From an uncultured Porphyromonas sp. (GTDB lineage Bacteria; Bacteroidota; Bacteroidia; Bacteroidales; Porphyromonadaceae): a stretch of DNA of 7,772 nt. The DNA lies in contig NZ_CAJPPN010000063.1 in assembly GCF_905372525.1 (NCBI RefSeq), positions 1 through 7,772 of the forward strand. Reading direction: 5' to 3'. Position 1 is the stretch's first letter. Each line of letters starts with the position of its first letter. The position numbers and the translations under genes were made by a program. Positions 1 through 5,495 of the stretch are shown one piece after another. Under the pieces are notes generated by a model. The model searched no databases. It worked only from the letters and a program-made list of their open reading frames with translations, and was not told the origin of the DNA.

Positions 1-7
1 CCCTAAG

Positions 8-29
8 CCCTCCGCTCCCCCCTCCGCTC
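8..29. repeat. Two-copy 12-base tandem repeat
   Basis: CCCTCCGCTC occurs at 8-17 and again at 20-29, giving two 12-base units that differ only in their last two bases. It lies in non-coding C-rich sequence at the window edge, so further copies may exist to the left. No function is inferred. Confidence 0.5.
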
Positions 30-119
30 ATCCACCCCCTCGGTGAGGTCAAGCCTCCTCTCAGTGAGGCTCTACTTCCCCTCTGGGGAGGGGAGAGAAT
101 CATAGTGACACGCACTTCG

Positions 120-155
120 CCAGAGCCTAGTAGGCGCTGGTACTAGTGGGTGCTG
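120..155. promoter_or_regulatory. Dyad plus imperfect direct repeat upstream of the transporter
   Basis: Bases 120-140 form a dyad centred on base 130: CCAG/CTGG outside and GCCT/AGGC inside, with one mismatched pair (124/136). Overlapping it, CTAGTAGGCGCTG (127-139) is repeated as CTAGTGGGTGCTG (143-155), with 11 of 13 bases identical and a 16-base offset. This arrangement about 90-120 bases before the EamA start could be an operator. No regulator gene is visible nearby, and such dyads can arise by chance. Confidence 0.3.
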
Positions 156-242
156 TAGGATGGAATCGGGATAGAGAGGTGGGTACAGAGTGGCGGAGGG
201 GGAGGATAAAATATGAGGACTAAATGAAGGAAGAAATAAGTA

Positions 243-1160
243 ATGAATAGATTTAAGGGCTTTGTCTATGGGATGATAGCCTCCTCGACCTTTGGGCTAA
301 TCCCCCTCTTCACCCTGCCGATGATGGGCGAGGGGCTCACGACCGATAGTATCCTGACCTACCGGATGTTCCTCGCCTGCCTACTCGTCGCACTACTGAT
401 GTGGGTGCGTGGGGTATCCCTACGGACGAACCTCCGGGAGCTCCGCTGGTTCGCCTTCCTCGGCTTCTTCTACTACGGCTCGGCCGCCCTTCTCTTCCAG
501 GGCTACCATACGATGTCTAGTGGTATGGCCACGACCCTACACTTCCTCTACCCGATCGGGACGACTCTCATCATGGCGATAGTCTTCCATCAGCGTACCT
601 CTATCTATACGGTGATTGCTATCGCTCTAGGGCTGTCGGGGGTCGCTCTGCTGAGCCTCCGTGGTGGGGTAGGGCAGACGACCTCGGTAGTGGGGGTACT
701 TCTGGTACTCCTCTCCGGCTTCTCCTATGCGATCTACCTCGTGACAGTGAATAACGTCCGTCGTCTCCGAGAGATGGACAACCTCAAGCTGACCTTCTAC
801 GCTATCTTCTTCAGTGGGGTCTTCTTCCTTGCCGACAGCCTCCTGACGGGAGGGCTACAGCCGATACCGAGCCGAGGGGTGATGGTGAACCTCCTGCTCT
901 TGGCTCTCCTACCGACCCTCATCTCCAACCTCGCCCTCGTGAGAGCCATCAAGAGCATTGGCTCTACGCTGACCTCTGTCCTCGGGGCTATGGAGCCCCT
1001 GACGGCGATCGTCATGGGGGTGCTCTTCCTCGGGGAGCAAGTCTCCTCGGTGATGCTCCTCGGGGTCGTCCTCATCCTCAGCGCTGTGACGATCATCGTC
1101 CTCTCTCCTCTGCTGGATAAGAATATAGCAGATCGCCTCAAGCGGTTTGCCAAAAGGTAG
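243..1160 (+). CDS. EamA/DMT-superfamily inner-membrane transporter
   Basis: A 305-residue protein that looks like a ten-helix drug/metabolite transporter of the EamA type, a family that exports or exchanges amino acids, nucleotides and other small metabolites across the inner membrane. Two repeated EamA halves are visible, about residues 4-140 and 148-290, each with about five hydrophobic segments. The second half carries the typical EPLTAIVMGVLFLGE stretch (251-265), close to the family signature, and a basic tail (LKRFAKR) follows the last helix. The length is normal for the family. The start is preceded by an A-rich leader (AAGGAAGAAATAAGTA), which suits Bacteroidota initiation. The gene stands alone, with 305 bases free of genes after it. 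The substrate cannot be told from sequence. Confidence 0.9.
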   Translation: MNRFKGFVYGMIASSTFGLIPLFTLPMMGEGLTTDSILTYRMFLACLLVALLMWVRGVSLRTNLRELRWFAFLGFFYYGSAALLFQGYHTMSSGMATTLHFLYPIGTTLIMAIVFHQRTSIYTVIAIALGLSGVALLSLRGGVGQTTSVVGVLLVLLSGFSYAIYLVTVNNVRRLREMDNLKLTFYAIFFSGVFFLADSLLTGGLQPIPSRGVMVNLLLLALLPTLISNLALVRAIKSIGSTLTSVLGAMEPLTAIVMGVLFLGEQVSSVMLLGVVLILSAVTIIVLSPLLDKNIADRLKRFAKR

Positions 1161-1465
1161 TGTAGCAGTCCGGGTAGGGAGATCCTCTGCCCTCACGCTA
1201 TGAGCAGATCTGTCTCTCAGCATGTCCGTCGTCTCATCCATTTTATAGCAACTAGCTCTATAGCACCCAGTACGACTAGAGCCAGATAAGGCAGGGCGGT
1301 GGATGGTCCTCTTAGACGAGGAGGAGTAGGTACATGCCCAGATCGTCTGCTCACACCTAGCTTTATGTCCTTGTTCGCCCTTGCTCCCTCGAGGGGGGAG
1401 GGTGGCTACACCTCGGGCTGGGAACCTAGTATAGTTGTAGCTTTTTTCCTTATCTTTGGTCGGTA
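1161..1465. other. 305-base non-coding spacer
   Basis: No credible gene was seen on either strand. An ATG-led frame near 1200 gives only 29 codons with no recognisable features. The spacer holds a small hairpin (CCTC, loop TTAGAC, GAGG) near 1311-1325 and the palindrome CCCTCGAGGG at 1386-1395, which sits inside a CTCCC/GGGAG pairing at 1384-1400. Neither is followed by a T-run, so a terminator for the transporter gene is not assured. The right end carries the -7 element of the next operon. Confidence 0.6.
1451..1458 (+). promoter_or_regulatory. Bacteroidota -7 promoter element (TATCTTTG)
   Basis: TATCTTTG matches the Bacteroidota housekeeping -7 consensus TAnnTTTG exactly. It sits after a T-run (1442-1447) in a locally AT-rich patch. 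No clear -33 TTTG/TTG lies about 19-20 bases upstream; the TTG at 1435 is too close. Transcription would begin near 1463-1467, which would put the ATG at 1466 at or beside the transcript's first base and favours the downstream ATG at 1511. This is the only consensus promoter seen for the four-gene run that follows. Confidence 0.65.
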
Positions 1466-1510
1466 ATGACAGCCTTTACTCATCGAGGCATAGAGTACGT
1501 ATATATAGAT

Positions 1511-2122
1511 ATGGAGCATTTCAGCCAGCTAGCCACGCGCATCTTCAGAGAGGCTATCGCCGTCTACGAAGCTAAGGGGAGTATAGATACGCCACCACAG
1601 AACCCCTATCCTGAGCGCACTATCGAGCACGACCTCTTTCGCAAGAACTGGATCGACAATGCTCAGTGGTGCCTAGAGGACGTCATCCGTGACCCCGAGA
1701 TAGACCCTATGTATGCCCTACAGATCAAGCGACGTATCGACCGAAGCAACCAGGAGCGTACAGACCTCGTGGAGCTCATCGATAGCTTCTTCCTACAGCG
1801 GTACGCAGATGTACAGGTGCAGCCTGGGGCAAAGATCAACACCGAGAGCCCAGCCTGGGCTATCGATCGCCTCTCCATCCTAGAGCTGAAGATCTACAAT
1901 ATGAACAAGGCGCTACAGAGTGCAGGCGCAGACGAAGCTCTACAGAAGAAGTGCCGAGATAAGCTCGCTGTACTCACCGAGCAGGAGCGAGACCTCACGC
2001 AGGCCATCGATGAGCTCCTAGAGGATATCGCCTCGGGACGTAAGTACATGAAGGTCTACAAGCAGATGAAGATGTACAACGATCCTGAGCTCAACCCAAT
2101 GCTCAAGGGGCAGAGCCTCTAA
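1511..2122 (+). CDS. DUF4254 family protein
   Basis: With the start at 1511 the protein has 203 residues, cytoplasmic and without signal peptide or membrane helix. It shows the conserved core I associate with DUF4254: FRKNWIDNAQWCLEDVIRDPEIDP, then KRRIDRSNQERTDLVELIDSFFL, then AKINTESPAWAIDRLSILELKIY, followed by a helical C-terminus rich in Gln, Glu and Lys. The function of the family is not known to me. An in-frame ATG at 1466 would add 15 residues (MTAFTHRGIEYVYID) that do not resemble the family's usual N-terminus and would begin almost at the predicted transcription start, so 1511 is preferred. The GT9 gene follows after 47 bases. I infer, from this linkage only, a role tied to envelope glycan synthesis. 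Confidence 0.85.
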   Translation: MEHFSQLATRIFREAIAVYEAKGSIDTPPQNPYPERTIEHDLFRKNWIDNAQWCLEDVIRDPEIDPMYALQIKRRIDRSNQERTDLVELIDSFFLQRYADVQVQPGAKINTESPAWAIDRLSILELKIYNMNKALQSAGADEALQKKCRDKLAVLTEQERDLTQAIDELLEDIASGRKYMKVYKQMKMYNDPELNPMLKGQSL

Positions 2123-2127
2123 TTACT

Positions 2128-2162
2128 CCCCCCCCTTTCTCACCCTTCCTTCCCCCGCCCCC
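2128..2162 (-). promoter_or_regulatory. Potential G-quadruplex on the template strand
   Basis: The + strand has four C-runs, at 2128-2135 (8), 2143-2145 (3), 2152-2156 (5) and 2158-2162 (5), separated by 7, 6 and 1 bases. The - strand therefore meets the canonical four-run G3+ with loops of 1-7 rule. It lies entirely between the DUF4254 stop and the TTG start of the GT9 gene. The mRNA would be C-rich and unstructured here, so any quadruplex would form in template DNA. This is a pattern match; folding is not shown. Confidence 0.55.
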
Positions 2163-2169
2163 TCTTCCC

Positions 2170-3237
2170 TTGGCTCGCTATCTCGTCATCCGCCTCTCCG
2201 CTATCGGAGATGTGGCGATGCTCATACAACTCCTTTACTCAGTGGCCCGAGCCAATGAGCAGCACGACTTCGTCCTGCTCACGCAGCCCTTCATCACGGA
2301 GCTCCTGCTCGACCCCCCAGACAATGTGGAGGCGATGGCGATAGACATTCGCAACGAGGAGCACAGCCTGCTAGGGCTCGCACGCTATGCCCGTAGGCTA
2401 CGACTAGAGCACTTCGATGCCGTGCTGGATCTGCATGACGTCCTGAGGACCAAGCTCCTCAGGAGCTACCTGCGCCTCTCGGGTATCCCGACGAAGCACC
2501 TAGCGAAGCCCCGCCGGGAGCGACGGCGCCTCGTCGCCAATCGTCCTGGGAAGGATCTGACCCCACTGCCCCCGATGTGGCAGCTCTATCGCAAGGTCTT
2601 CCTAGAGGCAGGTCTCTCTGTCCCCGAGGTGATCCCCCCAATAGAGATACATCCCTCGCTGAGGGAGAGCTTCGAGCGTCTGCACCCCGAGCTCCTCGTG
2701 GGTCGGGGAAGTAAGGTACGTCTCGGGGTAGCCCCCTTTGCCTCGACCCGTGCAAAGACCTATTCGCCTGCGAAGATGAAGGAAGCGGTGCGGCAGCTCG
2801 CTGAGGATGGACGCTTCGAGATCCTCTTCTTCGGAGGGCGAGGTCGGGAGGCAGAGACGCTACGAGAGTGGGTGAAGGAGCTCCCCCATACCCAGTCGGT
2901 AGCAGGTACCCTCGACTTCTCTGAGGAACTGATCCTGATGGCAACACTCGATGTCGTCGTCTCGATGGACAGTGCCAATATGCACCTAGCCTCTCTGGTC
3001 GGGGTACGGGTACTCTCCGTCTGGTGCTGCACCCATCCTGCGGCAGGCTTCCTAGGTATAGGGCAGCGCTGGGAGGACTGTCTCCAGCCCGAGGGGCTCG
3101 ACAGACGCCCATGCAGTATCTTTGGGGACAATAAGCACTGCCACTCGGGCGACTTCCAGTGCTCCGAGGCGATGCCCCCAGAGCGGATCGTAAGACCACT
3201 ACTAGAGCTCGCAGACCAGCGTGCTCTATCCAGATAA
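2170..3237 (+). CDS. Glycosyltransferase family 9 (heptosyltransferase-like) protein
   Basis: A 355-residue GT-B fold glycosyltransferase of the family that includes WaaC, WaaF and WaaQ, which move sugars from nucleotide donors onto lipid A-core at the inner face of the inner membrane. The N-terminus MARYLVIRLSAIGDVAML is the hallmark N-terminal strand-loop of GT9, and the donor-binding half carries DSANMHLA (D267 to A274), a variant of the usual D-S/T-G-x-x-H-x-A. Three cysteines near the C-terminus (315, 324, 331) match the Cys-rich end seen in many relatives. The start is TTG at 2170; it is fixed by the family N-terminus and there is no ATG nearby. A pyrimidine tract precedes it, with no Shine-Dalgarno sequence. 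The gene is part of the 1451-4388 run. The acceptor and sugar are not deducible, and heptose use in this lineage is uncertain. Confidence 0.9.
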   Translation: MARYLVIRLSAIGDVAMLIQLLYSVARANEQHDFVLLTQPFITELLLDPPDNVEAMAIDIRNEEHSLLGLARYARRLRLEHFDAVLDLHDVLRTKLLRSYLRLSGIPTKHLAKPRRERRRLVANRPGKDLTPLPPMWQLYRKVFLEAGLSVPEVIPPIEIHPSLRESFERLHPELLVGRGSKVRLGVAPFASTRAKTYSPAKMKEAVRQLAEDGRFEILFFGGRGREAETLREWVKELPHTQSVAGTLDFSEELILMATLDVVVSMDSANMHLASLVGVRVLSVWCCTHPAAGFLGIGQRWEDCLQPEGLDRRPCSIFGDNKHCHSGDFQCSEAMPPERIVRPLLELADQRALSR

Positions 3238-3265
3238 CTATCTTCCCCCCTTTTCTTAACCCCTA

Positions 3266-3772
3266 ATGAAACTGAGAATCAATAAGCTGATTAGCGATGC
3301 TGGGCTTGGCTCACGCCGTGACGTAGAGGAATATATCCGTCGGGGTCGTGTCAAGATCAACGGAAGAGTCGCACACCTCGGAGACCTAGTCTCGGAGGAG
3401 GATGTCGTCTTCTTCGATGAGGTAGACCTCCCCGTCAAGGAGCTAATCCGTGACCATGTCGCCGAGGAGAAGCTCCAGGCACGCCAGAGACAGGAGGCTG
3501 AGCGTCCCCGTACCAAGGGCCGTCAAGCAGAGCGTGCCGAGAGCCAGCGTCAGCAGGCTGCCCCCAAGAGCGCAGCCCTACGTAAGACGAGTAAGAACAA
3601 CCCCGAGAACCGCCGTCAATACAAGGCTCGTAGTGAGGGCTGGTATGACGAGGAGCAGGAGGCCGATGAGCAGCTCGTCCGCCACCGTAATAATGGTCGG
3701 CGTGGGAGCGCACGCAGTACACAGACCCCACCCCGCCAGCGGGGACGTAAGCGTAATAACTGGGAGGAATAG
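3266..3772 (+). CDS. Stand-alone S4-domain RNA-binding protein with charged tail
   Basis: A 168-residue protein. Residues about 1-60 form an S4 RNA-binding domain of the RsuA/RluB type (INKLISDAGLGSRRDVEEYIRRGRVKINGRVAHLGDLV). The catalytic pseudouridine synthase domain that normally follows is absent: the frame ends at 3772, and the overlapping + strand frame shows no synthase motifs. Residues about 65-168 are instead a low-complexity tail rich in Arg, Gln, Glu, Lys and Asn, probably disordered and nucleic-acid binding, ending in an Arg/Lys cluster and WEE. It lies 28 bases after the GT9 stop and 23 before the phosphatase start, so co-transcription is likely. It probably binds rRNA or ribosomal particles. 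It should not be annotated as a pseudouridine synthase. Confidence 0.85.
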   Translation: MKLRINKLISDAGLGSRRDVEEYIRRGRVKINGRVAHLGDLVSEEDVVFFDEVDLPVKELIRDHVAEEKLQARQRQEAERPRTKGRQAERAESQRQQAAPKSAALRKTSKNNPENRRQYKARSEGWYDEEQEADEQLVRHRNNGRRGSARSTQTPPRQRGRKRNNWEE

Positions 3773-3795
3773 CCCCACCCCTAGCACGATCGCCA

Positions 3796-4347
3796 ATGAA
3801 AGTATATATCGTCCGCCATACCTCCGTCGTCCTCGATGGAAACTACGTCTGCTACGGATATTCGGATATCGATGTCCGCTCGACCTTCGTCGAGGAGGCT
3901 ACCCTTACCCGCAAGGCTCTGGAGGGACTCTGCTTCGACGGAGTCTTCTCTAGTCCACTGAAGCGTGCCCGCAAGCTAGCCGCCTTCTGTGGATACCCAG
4001 ACCCGATCACAGATGACCGGCTCAAGGAGATGAACTTCGGAGACTGGGAGGGGAGACCTTGGAATGAGATCATCATCAATGAGGGCACGGAGGAGTTCTT
4101 CATGCGCTATATCGATCAGCCTACCCCGGGGGGCGAATCCCTGAGGATGCAGTATGAGCGTGTGTCGCACTTCCTGATGGAGAAGAGGGCCGAGGGCTAC
4201 CAGCAGATCCTCATCTTCTGCCATGGCGGAGTCATCAACTGCGCACGAGCCCTAGCAGGGCTCTGTCAGCTCGAGGAGGCCTATGCTACGATCCCCTCCT
4301 TTGGCTCGGTGACGGAGCTAGACTTTGACTTTCTCGATCTGCAATGA
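3796..4347 (+). CDS. Histidine phosphatase, CobC-like (alpha-ribazole phosphatase type)
   Basis: A 183-residue member of the histidine phosphatase (phosphoglycerate-mutase-like) superfamily. The catalytic set is complete: R7-H8 in VRHT (phospho-histidine), R57 in FSSPLKRARK, acidic E78 in LKEMNFGDWEG, and H143 in FCHGGVI. The RHT variant followed by CYGYSDIDV (19-27) is typical of alpha-ribazole-5'-phosphate phosphatases, which act late in assembly of the cobalamin lower loop. No other cobalamin gene is in the window, so the substrate is open; the fold also includes sugar-phosphate and nucleotide phosphatases. It is the last gene of the run and is followed by a terminator-like hairpin. Length and start are normal, with no Shine-Dalgarno sequence. 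Confidence 0.85.
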   Translation: MKVYIVRHTSVVLDGNYVCYGYSDIDVRSTFVEEATLTRKALEGLCFDGVFSSPLKRARKLAAFCGYPDPITDDRLKEMNFGDWEGRPWNEIIINEGTEEFFMRYIDQPTPGGESLRMQYERVSHFLMEKRAEGYQQILIFCHGGVINCARALAGLCQLEEAYATIPSFGSVTELDFDFLDLQ

Positions 4348-4357
4348 ACAATATGAG

Positions 4358-4388
4358 ACCGTAGGCTGTCTTTAGCTAGAACGGTTTT
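4358..4388 (+). terminator. Terminator-like hairpin with T-run after the phosphatase gene
   Basis: ACCGT (4358-4362) pairs with ACGGT (4381-4385). Alternatively ACCG stacks on an inner TAG[G]CT/AGCTA stem (4362-4367 with 4374-4378) around a GTCTTT loop. TTTT follows at 4385-4388. It begins ten bases after the TGA of the phosphatase gene and fits an intrinsic terminator of moderate strength for the 1451-4388 operon, separating it from ferritin. Confidence 0.5.
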
Positions 4389-4419
4389 ATCACTTAATAT
4401 TTAGATTCATTATCAAGCT

Positions 4420-4902
4420 ATGAAGTTTACAGAAAGAATGCAGGCTGCCATCAACGAGCAGATTGCGCTCGAGATGTGGTCAGCGAATATCTATCTCTCT
4501 ATGTCGGCTCACTTCGCTAGCCTAGGACTAGATGGCTTCGCCCACTGGTACCGCCAGCAGTACAAGGAGGAGCTAGATCACGCTGAGGATATGATCCAGT
4601 ACGTGATCCGCCGTGGAGGTCAGGTGAAGATCCAGGCTATCCCCGCAGTAGACACCGAGTTCGACTCCGCACTGCAGATCGCAGAGAAGGCCTATGCCCA
4701 TGAGTGCTATGTGTCGGAGAAGATCGAGGAGCTCGTCCGCATCGCCGCCGAAGAGAAGGATATGCCTTCGCAGGACTTCTTCTGGAAGTATATCCGTGAG
4801 CAGGTCGAGGAGGAAGCTACTGCTACCTCTATCGTAGACCGAGTACGTCTGGCTTCGGATCATGCGATCATCTTCCTAGACAAGGAGCTCAGCACCCGCT
4901 AA
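4420..4902 (+). CDS. ftnA: Bacterial non-haem ferritin
   Basis: A 160-residue four-helix-bundle ferritin that oxidises Fe2+ and stores the ferric mineral in a 24-subunit cytoplasmic shell. All ferroxidase residues align with E. coli FtnA: E18 (INEQIALEMWSANIY), E51 and H54 (KEELDHAE), E95 (AYAHECYVSEKI), and Q128 and E131 (REQVEEEA). The bacterial FtnA-type third-site Gln is kept, and no methionine haem ligand typical of bacterioferritin is apparent. The C-terminus IIFLDKELSTR is also typical. The gene looks monocistronic: a terminator-like hairpin lies before it and a long hairpin after it. The AT-rich stretch 4384-4419 probably holds its promoter, though no consensus -7 element or Fur box was recognised. 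The symbol is by homology; ftn is also used. Confidence 0.95.
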   Translation: MKFTERMQAAINEQIALEMWSANIYLSMSAHFASLGLDGFAHWYRQQYKEELDHAEDMIQYVIRRGGQVKIQAIPAVDTEFDSALQIAEKAYAHECYVSEKIEELVRIAAEEKDMPSQDFFWKYIREQVEEEATATSIVDRVRLASDHAIIFLDKELSTR

Positions 4903-4929
4903 GGCGCTTGACGCTGATAGATAACCCCT

Positions 4930-4971
4930 ATAGAGGGCTATGCTGTGGGTACCCGCAGTGTAGCCCTCTGT
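4930..4971 (+). terminator. Long G.U-containing hairpin after ferritin
   Basis: The arms 4932-4950 (AGAGGGCTATGCTGTGGGT) and 4951-4969 (ACCCGCAGTGTAGCCCTCT) meet at a GGGTACCC palindrome. They pair over their full length in + strand RNA, with three G.U wobbles at 4941/4960, 4942/4959 and 4946/4955. Pairing extends outward by 4931.4970 (U.G) and 4930-4971 (A-U), leaving a short tetraloop. In - strand RNA the wobbles would become A.C mismatches, so the structure is adapted to the ferritin transcript. No T-run follows, so it may protect the 3' end or terminate by another route. Confidence 0.6.
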
Positions 4972-5097
4972 CTATTCGGTGAGGGGGATGAATGAGCTAC
5001 TCGCTCTGTGAACCTCTCCTGCCTATACTGAGTTATCCCAGCAGAGGCCGGGCACCCAGTAGAGTGCCGAGAGCCAAGGTATAATATAGATAATGTA

Positions 5098-5463
5098 ATG
5101 ATGCCATCTATCCCTACCCCCCATGAGTCCGAGTGCCCCAGCACGATCGAGGTCTTAGAGCCTCGGGACTTCCTAGCCCGTGCTCAGGCCGATGCCCGAG
5201 CCTTCGTCCTCGATGTACGTCGCCCCGAGGAGTACGCCAGCGGACACCTCGCTGGTGCGCAGCTCCTAGACTGGATGGATGAGGAGCTCTTCAGGCAGGG
5301 TGCCTCCTGGCTGGATAAGTCCCTCACCTACTATGTCTACTGCCGTAGTGGCAAGCGAAGCCATGCCGCAGCGCAGTGGATGAGCTCACAGGGCTTCGAG
5401 GTCTACGATATGCAGGGCGGTATACTGCACTGGATGGAGCTCGGACTCCCGCTGGAGCGATAG
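5098..5463 (+). CDS. Single-domain rhodanese-like sulfurtransferase
   Basis: A 121-residue rhodanese-homology protein, cytoplasmic, with no signal peptide. Family landmarks are present: FVLDVRRPEEYASGHLAGA (36-54), then the active loop CRSGKRS with catalytic C82, then GFEVYDMQGGILHWMELGLPL near the C-terminus. The six-residue loop Cys-Arg-Ser-Gly-Lys-Arg fits a sulfurtransferase that carries a persulfide on Cys, rather than a Cdc25-type phosphatase with a longer loop. Two tandem ATGs (5098 and 5101) could start it; residues 1-16 are variable linker with a second Cys at 13. The AT-rich leader holds TATAAT at 5080-5085. A glutaredoxin-like gene follows after 32 bases, suggesting shared sulfur or thiol work. 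The physiological donor and acceptor are unknown. Confidence 0.9.
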   Translation: MMPSIPTPHESECPSTIEVLEPRDFLARAQADARAFVLDVRRPEEYASGHLAGAQLLDWMDEELFRQGASWLDKSLTYYVYCRSGKRSHAAAQWMSSQGFEVYDMQGGILHWMELGLPLER

Positions 5464-5495
5464 GTGGTACACAGATAGAAATATAATAGAGAACT

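Larger units (their letters stand above)
1..242. other. C-rich, repeat-bearing upstream spacer
   Basis: I see no gene here. The first 40 bases are C-rich, with a 10-base direct repeat CCCTCCGCTC at 8-17 and 20-29. AGCCTC (52-57) can pair with GAGGCT (66-71), while CCTC 54-57 could instead pair with GAGG 45-48, so two folds compete. A second short hairpin is possible at 75-91, with CTTCCCC facing GGGGAGG around a TCT loop. A 21-base dyad sits at 120-140 and an imperfect direct repeat at 127-155. No TAnnTTTG element was found upstream of the transporter gene, so its promoter is not identified. The segment may also contain the 3' end of the preceding transcript. Confidence 0.5.

Noticed and set aside
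1..40. Second G-quadruplex on the minus strand at the window start
   Set aside because: The C-runs at 1-3, 8-10, 17-22 and 35-39 include one 12-base loop, outside the usual 1-7 rule.
1200..1289. 29-codon ATG frame in the spacer after the transporter
   Set aside because: Too short, no promoter or initiation context, no recognisable hydrophobic or motif pattern.
1384..1400. Intrinsic terminator around the CCCTCGAGGG palindrome
   Set aside because: Stem is short, no T-run follows on the + strand, and the position is over 200 bases after the transporter stop.
2459..3199. 246-codon minus-strand frame inside the GT9 gene
   Set aside because: Composition is Ser/Arg/Pro/Gly-rich as expected of an antisense shadow in GC-rich DNA, and the + strand frame has clear GT9 motifs.
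3450..3953. 167-codon + strand frame overlapping the S4 and phosphatase genes
   Set aside because: It is Arg/Pro/Ser-rich with no domain motifs, spans the stop and start of two well-supported genes, and is best explained as an out-of-frame shadow. It also holds no pseudouridine synthase remnant.
4384..4419. Fur box or consensus -7 element before ferritin
   Set aside because: The stretch is AT-rich, but TAATATTTAG does not fit TAnnTTTG in register and no good Fur-like palindrome was found.
4971..5097. Possible structured RNA or riboswitch before the rhodanese gene
   Set aside because: Only short stems (for example GGCAC/GTGCC of five pairs) are visible and no known riboswitch core was recognised.
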